Source: Gongronella butleri
Taxonomy: Eukaryota; Mucoromycota; Mucoromycetes; Mucorales; Cunninghamellaceae
Length of the DNA stretch: 64,000 bases
Reading direction: 5' to 3'
Assembly: GCA_025201375.1 (NCBI GenBank)
Contig: JAIWZP010000010.1
Coordinates: 186,001 to 250,000, forward strand
The notes beneath the pieces were generated by a model. It had not been told where the DNA came from. It saw only the letters and a program-made list of their open reading frames with translations, and made no database searches. This document shows, piece by piece, positions 22,571 to 32,557 of this stretch. Position 1 is the first letter of the stretch; every line of letters begins with the position of its first letter. The position numbers were made by a program, and so were the translations under genes.

Positions 22571-23323
22571 ATTTCATTATGAATATAGGTCTCAGGTTTT
22601 TCAATTATCCACATTAGCCATTTTATTTTTTATTTTTTATTATACCATATTTTTTGAATATAATTTCAAATTCCTTAAGTAAATCTTTAACGTACATACA
22701 GTATGTTGTGGATTATCTTTAATTTCATTTATTTTAATAAAAAGTTTTACATATTTGTACAATTTTTTACATAAACTATCCTTTATATAGCTACTACTAT
22801 TTGGTTTTCTATTTATATTAAAGTTATAATCAATGTTTTTACCGTTATTTAGATCACTAATATTATTTTCATCATCAATATGATAAGAAGGAGCATTTAT
22901 TTTAGTAGAAAAATCAGATGTGGGTGAATTATCATATTGATTTGTCTTCATTTTTTTTATTATCACTATTATCCTCATTTTCATCTATTTCCTTCAACTT
23001 TCTTTTTTTATTCTCAATTTTCTTTTTTCTGTTTCTTCTTTTAACTGTATAATCTACAAAAAAATTAGATTTATCTTTTTCAATGTTGATTTTAAATGAT
23101 TTGTCGTTTTGATCATATCCTATTTTTATATTTTTAATATTATATTTCTCCATTTCTTTCATAATAAACATTCTTTTTACATTCTTTAAAAAAGTATTTG
23201 AATAAATTATATTTTCAAAACAATCCATGACAACCATTTTTTATATCTACAGTATCATAATTCAATTTTAATCCATTTGGTACATTTCAAAATCTGGGAG
23301 TCATCTTCATACTGTAATATACC
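22571..23323 (-). mobile_element. 753 bp very AT-rich insertion flanked by a 9 bp direct duplication, with unknown ORFs
   Basis: The segment is sharply more AT-rich than its surroundings. It is flanked by AGGGGACAC at 22562-22570 and 23324-23332. That sequence occurs once, uninterrupted, in a related terminus at about 50362-50370 followed by the same T-rich run and GGTAGG, so this looks like a target-site duplication. No clear terminal inverted repeats are seen. It carries two overlapping minus-strand frames. Origin unknown: mobile element, captured foreign DNA and organelle DNA are all possible. Confidence 0.65.
22640..23237 (-). CDS. Unknown Lys/Asn/Ile-rich protein, two overlapping frames (probable frameshift)
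   Basis: Frame 1 (23237-22932, 101 aa) starts MVVMDCFENIIYSNTF and continues with KIGYDQNDKSFKIN and a Lys/Arg-rich tract (KRRNRKKK) that could be a nuclear signal. It overlaps frame 2 (22984-22640), which continues with NQYDNSPTSDFSTKIN and ends LYSKNMV. The overlap contains a run of eight A (minus strand) near 22955, where a one-base slip would join them into about 195 aa. Codon use is extremely A/T-rich (AAT, AAA, ATA), unlike every other gene in the window. I recognise no family. It is either foreign or element-encoded, and it could be a chance frame in AT-rich DNA, although the mixed residue use argues against pure low complexity. Confidence 0.4.
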
Positions 23324-23357
23324 AGGGGACACTTTATTTTGGTAGGGGACGGTACAG

Positions 23358-23844
23358 TGCCCTACCAAAAAAACTTCCGCCCTGAAGAATATTGATCTGC
23401 AGTGCGCGTGTCAATTTAATCAGACGTTAATCTGCTCTGTATTGATCAGCAATGGCTTTAATGATGTGAAATTTCGTATGAACAATGATATAAAAGTATA
23501 AAAATGATTCTAAAATTATGAAATGACTACAGCAAGCGGATTTTGAAACAGAATAAAAAAGGGGTACCTGACGCGTCACGCGACGCGACGCGTACCCACG
23601 CGTATACCGTACAATGGCCTGTGGAGATGAATTGACATTATGAAGCAGCATCTCCAAATTTTTCTGAGACAAGTTTGACGGTGCCTGATTGTATTCTGTT
23701 AATTAATAAATTTCATAGTATGTATTAAAACTAGTTGCTGGAGGCGAAAATCGCCATTCCAGACGCGTCTGGCACGTGACGCGCGCGTCGCAGTGGTCAT
23801 TTTATACTTGTCGAGCTCAGCTTTGACATGACGCATGTACTGTA
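23358..23844. repeat. Half copy of the foldback element family
   Basis: About 23354-23690 matches the left arm of the foldback element at 49.33 kb: TATTGATCAG.AATGGCT, GAAATTT.GTA, GGTACCTGACGCGTCACGCGACGCGACGCGTACCC (as separate shared words) and CATCTCCAAATTTTTCTGAGA occur in the same order. It starts with a Tc1-like end, CAGTGCCCTACCAAAAAAA, which abuts the end of the preceding element. About 23740-23840 contains a GACGCGTC-rich segment. The second arm is missing and a hAT-like MITE sits at its far edge. Confidence 0.7.
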
Positions 23845-23852
23845 GTTTATGC

Positions 23853-24339
23853 TAGGGATGTACAGTATTTCAAACAATCAAATTCAAGCTCACTCTAAGT
23901 TGTTTGAGCTTGTTTGAAAAAAAGCTGTTTGAGCTCGTTTGAAATCGGATTTTTCGAGCTTCATTGAAAAGCTTGAAAAAGCTTGAAAATATTTTTGCAC
24001 ATGATCATCCATGCTGAACATCTGTGATCTCTCTGTGATATTCCTCATAAAGGACAAATCAAGCTTCAAGCTCAAGCTTCAAGCCGAGCTTGCTTGAAAA
24101 AGCTTGTCCGAAAGCTTGAAAACGCAAAAAGTCTCAGGAAAAAATTGAAGAACACGCCACCAAAATGATGAAAATTCAGAGCATAGGTACCTTCATTATT
24201 TTTTTCAAGCTTTCAAGCTTTTTCAAACACCAAAAAAAAAGCTTGAGCTTGATTGAAATAAAATTTTGCATGTTTGAGCTTGAGTCAAACCAAGCTTTTT
24301 CAAACAAACTTTCAAACACGTGTTCGAAATACATCCCTA
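23853..24339. mobile_element. hAT-like MITE with an 8 bp target duplication
   Basis: A 487 bp element ending in inverted TAGGGATGTA (23853) and TACATCCCTA (24339), flanked by a perfect 8 bp duplication GTTTATGC (23845-23852 and 24340-24347). TAGGGATG-type ends with 8 bp duplications are the hAT signature. The interior is packed with AGCTTGAAAAAGCTTG and TTTGAGCTTG words in both orientations, so it can fold on itself. No transposase. Non-autonomous. Confidence 0.9.
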
Positions 24340-24359
24340 GTTTATGCTACAATGCGTTT

Positions 24360-24560
24360 TTCCTTGGCGGGCAAGTGTGCTGTAAAAAAAATTCTGGAGG
24401 CACAGCAGACCGACAAAGTCCGAAAAACACGCTCTTTGAACGTGTACGTTTTTGTTCATTGTGGCACAGTGTTTTAGGCATTGAAATGATACTGTAGCAC
24501 GCGTCAGTTTCTGTCCACTGAGATTGAAAACATGGACAGATCAAACATTTATTCTTTTTT
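24360..24560. repeat. Dispersed repeat shared with 52.4-52.65 kb
   Basis: About 24368-24545 matches about 52398-52640 in the same orientation: GCGGGCA, CTGTAAAAAAA.TTCTGGAGGCACA.CAG, GTCAAAGTC-like, GCACG.GTCAG.TTCTGTCCA and GGACA.A.CAAACATTTATT. It lies directly after the hAT-like MITE and before the 3' end of COQ8. No coding signal. Confidence 0.65.
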
Positions 24561-24755
24561 GTGTGCAAAAACCCAAAAAAAAAAAAACGGATGAAAACCG
24601 TGCTTGACAAGATCCCTCCTCTCGTCCTCTGTGGAACACTGGATCTTGCAATGCAAAAATAATGCCTCTTTTGCTGCAGTCTTTTTTTTTTTTACTGATG
24701 CTGTTGTGATGTAGGTTTTGAACATGGATGGATGCAAAGTGTCTAAAAGATGGGT

Positions 24756-26758
24756 CTAAAAATCGAATTTGGTCTCAACTTCCTGCTTCCACATCGTTTT
24801 GGTGTCGAATTTGCTGCCGAGCTTTGTGCAGAGCAAGAATGCACCGGACAGCTTCTTGTGGAGGCCGTAGGACTCGTCGGGGGGCGGGGTGAGTCTGTGC
24901 TGCAGCATGACGGGGATGGTGTCGCGCACGCGCTTGGTGATGGTCTGGCCCGAAAAGTCAAAGTGGTCGGGCGCATCGCTGCTGAATGGCTCGCCGAGGA
25001 CCATGACACTGTTGATGTGCGCCTGTTTCATGACGTCCGTCTCGTAGCCGGTGACAAAGCCTAGCTGCCGCGAGTATTCCCACACACCGTCGCGGTCGCC
25101 GCGCGCCGCAGACACGAGGATGCGACCGTAAAGATCCAAAAACTCGCGCGGGAATGCACGGCATGCACCAAAGTCGAGCAATTCAATCTGGCCAGTGCGA
25201 CGGTCGTAAAAAAAGTTACTCCAATTCGGGTCTGTCTGCATGAAGCGGAACCCAAACACCTCGCGGAGGCACAGGCGCAGCAGCCGTTCGCCCAACTAAT
25301 TAAAATTAAAAAGATGAATCATGGGAAGTTTCTAAGCCAGAAAAAAAATTCGGAGCCTACCTTGTTGCGCATTTCCTGCGATTCGTGGATGGCTTTGCTC
25401 AAGACCTGGCCATGAAGTCGTTCACACACCAGGACCCTGTCTGTGCAAAGTTCCTTGATGACGGCAGGCACCTTGTATCGATCGTCATCGGCGAGCAGCT
25501 TTCCAAAGCGCTCGGCATTGCCGGCCTCGCGCAAATAATCACACTCCCATGCAAGTTCCTCCTTGGTCACGCGGATGGTGTTGTCGAGATACAGACCGCG
25601 CGGCAGCAGCTGGCTGAACGTGACGAGCGCCTTGAGGTTGCTGAGGTCGCTGTCAATGGACGATGCCACGCCGGGATACTGGATCTTGATGACGACCTCC
25701 TGGCCCGTCTTTTTCAGCGTCGCGGCGTGCACCTGGCCGATTGACGCGGCCGCAATGGGTATCGGATCAAATTGATCAAAGTGTTCACGCCAGTCGGCGC
25801 CAAGCTGGTCCGTCATGGCTTTCTGCACGACGCGGGAAATTGAAAAAAAAGGGTGAAAAAGTCAGAAATTTGCAACGCGTCCTCCATTTCCTTTTCTTTT
25901 CTGATTGATTTTACCTCCATTTGGCGCTTGGGCATGTAATTGGCACTGTCATGGACGCGCAGCAAGACCTGTTCGAGCTGGGGCGGCATAGCAGATGGTG
26001 ACGATGCGTCGCCGGCAGCCTGGATGCCTTGGATACTCAACATTTGTCCCATTTTCAGCGCTGCACCGCGCATCGTCGATAGCTTTTCAACGAGGCGATC
26101 CACGTTTTTCTCGCTAAGCATGACCGAGCCTGACCCCCCCAAAAAAAATACAAAGAATGGGTGAGACTCGAGTTTTTTTTTTTCTCTCCAATTGCTTGAT
26201 TTTCATACCTTGTGCATTTTGCGAGAGGCCAGTTGCGCGTCGGAACGACTCGTTCAGGGCACCAAGACCCATACCCGTCGCCAGCGACCCGTAATGCCAC
26301 AAACGACCGACGCGTGTCGTAGGTATCCTAGCCTCCTTCAATGCTCTGCGCGTCTCTGGCGCGTCGGCACCCGAGGTGGGTGCCTCAATTGGTGTTTCCG
26401 GTGGCAGATCGCGCATGGTGGGCGCGGCGGGTTGTTCGGGCGCGACAAACGTCGATTCCGTGGGTGTTTCCGTGGCCATGGTGGCCATGGTGGCCTCTGG
26501 TGCCTTGGAAACGTCGCTGGACGTGGGCACGGGCGTGTTTTCGTGCTCCGTGTCAGCCATGCTCGCAGGTGGTGGTGCGTCGGCCTCGCCAGCAGCAGTG
26601 ACAGGCACGGTGGGCCTGACAGGCGTGGGGTTCAGCAGGCTGGAAGTGGTGACGTGGTGCTGGAGAGCTCCGGCCTGTGTGGCCACAGCGCCATAGCCTA
26701 TCTTGGTGCCGGCGTGCACCACGCCAAAGATATCCACAAGCGCGCGTGCAATAGACAT
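24756..26758 (-). CDS. COQ8: COQ8/ABC1 (ADCK3) atypical kinase-like ATPase of coenzyme Q biosynthesis
   Basis: UbiB-family protein that supports assembly of the coenzyme Q synthome on the matrix side of the inner mitochondrial membrane. Exons 26758-26209, 26129-25915, 25822-25361 and 25295-24756 join in frame to 588 aa. Residues 1-140 are a variable, Pro/Ala/Thr-rich N-terminus after MSIARALVDIFG. The conserved part starts with RIPTTRVGRLWHYGSLATGMG, then the KxGQ motif (GAALKMGQMLSIQ), the Ala-rich nucleotide loop (PIAAASIGQVHAATLK), the VVIKIQYPGV lysine and ERLHGQ. The TDPNWSNFFYD and LLDFGACR catalytic and metal-binding motifs follow. All UbiB diagnostic features are present. The start follows a long T tract on the coding strand; the frame upstream is low complexity. 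It is transcribed away from the transposon island. Confidence 0.93.
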
Positions 26759-27011
26759 ACAAATAAAAGACAAGCAAAAAAAAAAAAAAAAAAAAAAAAA
26801 AGAAAAAAAGTGGCCAGGGCCGAGCAAAATACAGAGGCAATGGCAGCGGAGTTGCCAGGGTTGGGGCTCTGACAGCAATTCATGCCAGCCCTCGTGCCAC
26901 CACACCCTCTGTTACGCGCAACAAAAAATAATAAAAAAAAAAATACTTACTGCATTTCATGTTTTTTTATTTTTTTACACACACACAATGCAATTGAATA
27001 TAACAAGAAGC

Positions 27012-28437
27012 TCACATGGGGCAAATAAAGCCACCGGAAGGAGGCGATGCAATCACTGTGGACGACCACAAGATGCCAGCATAATGAAACACCACCTGTC
27101 GAAAAAAAGGAGAAAATGGCGCGCGTGTGAGTGTTTTGTTCATGATCCATTACAAGTGTCCATTGAAATACAAGATTGTGGGGGCTATTGGACCATCGGT
27201 GGCCCGAGATGGACGAGTTTATGCACGCGTCTCTCCTTTTTTTTTTTTTTTTGTTGTTGTTTGTTTTGCTTTGTCCTACCTTCATGTTCACATTGATGGA
27301 GGCGCGGTCCTGGCCCTGTTTTGGTTGGGCACAGGCGTGGTAGAGATCCTGATACGTGGTGTCTGCCTCTGTTCGGGCGGAATAATGGACATAAAAATTG
27401 GTGTTGGCGAGGATGGTGTTTGTGTGAGGTGGGACAACGAGGTCCTCGACATTGGCGACGGCAAATGGCTGCTGCGTGAGGCTGTCGAGCAACGTAAAAT
27501 CGATTTTGGCGATGTGTGTGGGGATCCAATTCTCGTGATTATCGAGAGTGATGTTGATTAGCCATTGACCCTCCATCCATGGCCGCTTGTCGGGTGTGAT
27601 GCCCCATTGTGTCGCCTTTTGTGGATCTTGCCTTTGCGCGTAGCTGCTGACAACGACCATTGGCGTGCGCGGCCAGCAAAAGAACGTGGCAATCCCACCG
27701 AAAATCAACGCCATGAACACCAAATAAACCGTGCATCGATGCACAGCGCATCGACATCGACGACGCTCCGGTTGGCGACGTTCTTTTGCACGATGTTCGT
27801 CGTCGCGCCTTCCAAAGCAGCAGCAGAAGCAGCACCCACCCCGTCGCCGCCTAGATTTCTTCTTTTTTTCGTCGTGTGTCGTGTACGGTCGCTTGCCCAT
27901 GCGATAGTATTGCTCTGCAATCGGCAATTGATCGTCCTCAAGCATATCATGATGCATCATGCTGCTGCTCTTTTGCATCCCGCTGTCGCGGTAGCCATAC
28001 ACGCCGCGGCTACCTTCGTACATGTCCTTTTCACTGCTCATGGAGATAGTTGTATAAGGGACAAGGCGGTGTGAATGAGGATGCGGCGGTGGAACGTGAT
28101 ATCCGTGCGAACATGCGTGCGCAGAGGGCTCGCCCTGAGCATAAGGATGGCAACACGATGACGATGATGACACGGAAGATCCCACATCGCTGCTGGACGC
28201 GTATGCGGACGAAGAAGTTAAAACGTCAGGGCCGCTTGATGGAGGATGCAAATCCGAATGCGAGCCCAGGGACGACGAATCGCCGACAGAGCTGTTTTGC
28301 GCTTGGTACGACACCGTCGTGGACCGTGCCGACTCGTCGACATCCGTGCCTACCGCGTGCTGGCATTGCGAGCACGACGCGTCGCTAATTTCGTCTCGCA
28401 ATGAATGCGTGTCACTGTCGTGCGATTTATTCGTCAT
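27012..28437 (-). CDS. Single-pass membrane protein with a LEA2-like domain
   Basis: Exons 28437-27280 and 27095-27012 give 413 aa. Residues 1-210 are Ser/His-rich and probably cytosolic and disordered, including His/Pro and SSSS runs. A Lys/Arg stretch and a Cys cluster (GGCCFCCCFGRR, about 228-239) could be palmitoylated. One transmembrane segment follows (VYLVFMALIFGGIATFFCW, about 265-283). The outer or lumenal part is a LEA2-type beta-sandwich: WLINITLDNHENWIP, AKIDFTLLD, VVPPHTNTILAN and, from the last exon, VVFHYAGILW. Fungal proteins of this layout sit in the vacuolar or plasma membrane; location here is inference. The ATG at 28437 follows a pyrimidine-rich leader. Confidence 0.78.
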
Positions 28438-28752
28438 TGGCAGCAAAAAAAAAGTATCAAAAAAGATAAGAATACCCAAAAACAAAACGAGCAAAGATGA
28501 AGACCTGAAAAATGGGGGAATCCATGCATCGCAACGAGCTTTTTTTTTTTTTCTCGCAACGAGCAAAATTTGTACAAAAACAAAAATACAGGGTGAGACC
28601 TCCTGCATGAAAAGGGCGATGGGCAATGGAGAACGGGGCCTGGGAGGCGAGATGCGCCAGGGGAAGGGGGAGTGGCTTTCGGGATGATCGTCAAAAAGAG
28701 AGAGAAAGAGAGTGAAATAAAAAAAAAAAAGGAGGCAACACAGCTGACGAGT

Positions 28753-30264
28753 TCATGGCTTTTCATCTTTTGAAAAATGGCCATTGGATGCATTAGACGA
28801 CGGAATGTTGGGTGCACGTGATGATAAGGGCGATCGGGACGGTGATTCATGTGGCGATGGCGTCGTGGACGCAGTATTTGCCCGATTTGTTGTTCCTTTT
28901 TGCTCCTTGCTGCTCTTTGGCGCTTCGTGGGTAGATTGTTTATCTGACGACGCGTGCGCTGCGTTGAACGGCGACGCGGCGGCGGTAGCACGTGGAGGGA
29001 GTTTGACGTGGACAGCGGGCGATTCGGGCGATTGGTCGCGAATTGGCGCGTTTTGCATGGTTTGCCGCGGAGATGATCCTCGTTCAGGTGTTTGTTGCCG
29101 CGCGGGCGGCTCTCTCATGCTTGACCAAGCTGAGGATGCGCCTCCATCACGCGGTGGCCGCGGTGATGAGCCTGGTAATCGACGATCTTGTGTCCACGAG
29201 GGTGATGACGGCGACGACGCGTCACCACGACGCGCCGGTGGCTCCCAACGACCCTGAGGCGGCCTGTTCTCGCGTCGCGATGGTGGTGTCCACGAGGGCG
29301 ACGCGTCATTGCGGCGTGATGGCGGTTTTGAATGATCCTGGGACACGGATGGTGCTGATCGGTGCGTTGGAGGCGGTGAAGGGCGGCGCGCTTGTGGTGG
29401 TGGCGACGCGCGCGATGGACGCGTCGACGGTGATGACGCGTTTTCAATTCCCTTTGAGGGCTGTTGACGGGTATCTTGCGCATCCACCGGCGTCTTTTTG
29501 GCGCGTGCCATCGCTGCAGGTGATTTCCATCCGAGCGAGCCATGTATGAGACGCTGCGCGACGCCATTCGACGTAGGGGGGCCACGCTGGTCTGCACGCC
29601 GACGTGCGGGCTGCAATTCTTCGTAATCAGACGTCGGTCCCGTAAATACTTGAATGGTTAGATCACCATGGCGAATCTCGGCCAAAGCGCGCTTTGCTAT
29701 GTCGTAACATACGCGTGAGTCCCTCATGAGTTCCATGGGCGCGGCGGCCGTCGAATTTTTGTTTTACCTGTGGAGACGTGACCAAAGCGCACAATGGCGG
29801 AATTCGTGCCAAACCGCTTGATGGCAATACCACCCCTCATGGACGCGAACCGGTCAAAAAGATCATGGATCAAGTCCATGTCGATGGCATCGCCTGTGCC
29901 ATTGATACACTCAAGCACGCCGTTCTCGTCGTCCACGTTGCCGCCGTGCGCTGAAAAAATATGGGAAACAAAAAGTTAGAGAATGAGCCATTGGCCCCCA
30001 CAACCTTGTTAATTCTCGCCCAATGCCTGCTTACGCTTGTTTTCCTTGCCAATACTGGTCTTGGTGGCGATCTTTTCAACGTCGGGTGTAGCCGGCTGGT
30101 CTCGTCCTTGAACAGACTGCAAAAATAACAGAAAAATGATAGAAAAGCAATAAGACAGAGCTTTTTTTGCATTTGTCGATACTTACCTGCAGTGTCGTCG
30201 GTGCCTTGAAGTTGCCACGACCGCGACGTACAACGGGTGGATTGACAGGTGGACGATCAGCCAT
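28753..30264 (-). CDS. R3HCC1L-like protein (RRM-like domain with disordered tail)
   Basis: Exons 30264-30187, 30116-30035, 29950-29768 and 29696-28753 join in frame to 428 aa. After a basic N-terminus (PVVRRGRGNFKAPTTLQ), residues about 55-150 form an RRM-like fold: DMDLIHDLFDRFASMRGGIAIKRFG, then SAIVRFGHVSTAKRALAEI. It ends in LQPARRRADQRGPPTS and VAQRLIHGSLG. The last block matches the LQPAKERPETSAALARRLV ending of human R3HCC1/R3HCC1L. The rest is a Ser/Pro/Arg-rich tail with repeated RR..ASPSW units. The third intron (71 nt) was placed at CATAG/CAAAG because only this keeps the RRM helix. R3HCC1-type proteins bind the exon-junction complex in animals; a role here is inference. Confidence 0.75.
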
Positions 30265-32557
30265 AGTTGTCAAGCAAAAAAAGAAGTAAAAAAGAAGAAA
30301 AAGCCAGACAGCTCTGCACCAGGAGGTCCAAGAATTGCCCTTTTGGGGGGTTTCTGGTCTCCGACTCGAAATTCATCTGAGAATGGCTCATGCACGCGCA
30401 TTGCGTGTTCCTAACCTGTTTTGCCAGCGAAACACGACCATTTGCTCATTTTTCACATTCAATCGCATCATGTAGCACCCAAAGAACATACAGAGCGAGC
30501 GTCTACATTGGGGCAAGTCAGTGGTGCGTGAAATAATTCAAAACAGGTCCTGTGGCTGCAAGTGGTCGAGCAAAGAAAAAAAAAAAGATAAAAAGAATTG
30601 TTACGGCGCGTGGTTGCCTTGCATCTGAATGCCGCAAGTCACGGGCGCTTGCTTCCTGACGCATCAGCCTGACCATGGGACTTTGGTGGCGTGCAAGTCT
30701 CGATGGTTTATATAAATCACCTTTTTTCCAAAGTACAGGCGCCAAATAGAGGTAATCTTGGAATAACGCGTATACCTTACAACGATACTGGCTTTATCCA
30801 TTGTCTCTGAATGCAAAACATGCTATGCTCAAATTTTGAATTCGATCAAGCATCACGGGGATCATGAAAATCGTCAAACTGGACATTTTGCTGAGATGTC
30901 TGAGGCACCCAGCAAACGAGGTACATTGGCGCTGCGAAATACATTGTAACGAGAAATAAAGAGCTTGGATTTCCTATCATATGAGGAAATCCATCTGAAG
31001 CTGCCAAAAGTGAATGGGGGCACGCCATAGGCAAATCAAAATTGAGCCATGACGAGCCTTCAAAACGAAAATCGAAAACATGGGTCCACAGATTCACGTC
31101 AAACTTGCACACAAGGTGGACTGCCTGGTGAAACCTACGAAAACGACAAAAAAGCGTGTCATCCAAATCCTCATTGCCTAGCAATGGGCAATTTTCGATT
31201 TTTTTTGACGTGGCCAAAGCTCCGTCAGAACGCGCAGAGACACGCTGCTAACGCGTCCATTAGCAAGAAGGATGCCGGGAGTATGGAATTGATTAGAAGC
31301 GGCGCGTCCAACTCGACGTTTGACGCAGTGTAACACGCGTTGAAAAATACATATAATTTTAAAACCGCGTCAAAAATGCTGAAAAATCACTTTTTCCATT
31401 AATACCAACGTCAACGTACGCATCAAACCACGCTCTTTCTGATGGTGCAAGTTTCAAGGAGATACATGCATTTTTCGTCGAGTTGTACTTGAGTCGAAAA
31501 ACCGACCTAAATCGCATTTTACGCCCAAACGTTGCTAATGAAGCCCTGGGTTTTATTTGATTTTCATCGATAAATGAGGTGTGTTCCTCATGTGGTTGAT
31601 TGGTATGGCGATCTGAGGATTTGCATTTCATCGTTTTCAAATCCTCGACTGCACCCCTTGGAAAATTCGTCTTTTTAAAAATTGCGACTGCGATTGATCC
31701 AGTGCCCGCAGCAACGCGTGGGTGGGCTCTTTTGAACGAGAAGGCGCGGATTCGTTTATTCAAAGCGCTTCTGGCCTTGTAGATTGTCTTTCCACTGATA
31801 AATGATTGAGAAATATCAAAATACCATTACTTGTCATTTTCTCGGCAGTTGCACATCCTATGATATTTTCCCGTTTTCTTGCACAGCACACATGGATGGC
31901 CATTGAAGCAAAAGACGTATGAGATCTTGGTTGAGCCTGTACAATGCCAGAGTAGAGAGAAATAAAAAAAATCTCGAAATTCGCGATATTTAGCACAAGT
32001 GTCTCCAACTATTTTGATATTTTGACCCATGACAAGGCACGACGAACAACGAACAAACTCAGTATGACATCAGGGACCCAAAGTTGGCACGATCATTGTG
32101 CCGGAAAAGAAAAAAGGCCTGAAAAGTACATCATATTTTGACGCAATGCATGGTGAAGTTGTTGAATGCGCATCATAGGCCCCCCCCAGAGTGGATCCCC
32201 GTAGTGAGGCATGAATTTGGTTGACGAATGGTGCTTTTGTCAGAGGAGCCTTCATAAGAACATATTGGTAAAAGACGGTCAATGAGCGTTTTGAATAACT
32301 ATTTCTTTTTATTCTTGTTCAGGCAGATATATACAAATTGATCAAAAGCATTCAAGGAGGAAGTAAAAGCGATTGAGAAAAAGGTGGGGAGGGGGAGGGG
32401 AGAGGGGGAATGGCACCGGTTTTTGCTTTGGTTCTTTTTTATCCAATTTCTTTTTCGCGTCATTTCACCACCTGTTTTTGCCATGATCTTCATTTTTCTT
32501 GTTCATCGAGCTCATCTTTAGCCTTTTCTTCTTCTTCTTTTTCATCAATCCCATGAT
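30265..32557. other. Gene-free region with a decayed dispersed repeat
   Basis: No conserved frame on either strand. About 31248-31330 resembles 12957-13045, and weaker same-order matches continue to about 31470 (GCTCTTTCTGATGG versus GCACTTTCTGATGA). The region has the same AT-rich texture with GACGCG words as 2.6-4.6 kb and 12.6-14 kb, suggesting one old repeat family. The first few hundred bases next to 30264 should hold the promoter of the R3HCC1L-like gene. Confidence 0.45.

Larger units (their letters stand above)
20790..23357 (-). mobile_element. Decayed Tc1/mariner element 3 carrying two nested insertions
   Basis: Remnant of a third Tc1-like element. The C-terminal transposase part lies at 20844-21454, a MULE-like MITE fills 21465-22173, the N-terminal part continues at about 22184-22480, and the right terminus (CTGTACCGTCCCC...CCCCTAACTCCGCAG on the minus strand) is split by the AT-rich insert at 22571-23323. 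Removing the inserts makes the terminus contiguous and similar to the end of the foldback element at 50.36-50.40 kb. A short related terminus occurs at about 17924-17945. The left end was not recognised. Confidence 0.7.

Noticed and set aside
22571..23323. AT-rich segment as a nuclear copy of mitochondrial DNA
   Set aside because: No mitochondrial gene or tRNA-like sequence was recognised and the frames use a normal code. It cannot be excluded without a search, so it is kept only as an alternative.
27565..28074. 169 aa plus-strand frame opposite the LEA2-like gene
   Set aside because: His/Ala/Arg-rich shadow of the Ser/His/Cys-rich minus-strand exon, without domain or splice support.
30846..31217. 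123 aa minus-strand frame in the gene-free region
   Set aside because: No family resemblance or splice sites, and it lies in repeat-like DNA with similar chance frames nearby.
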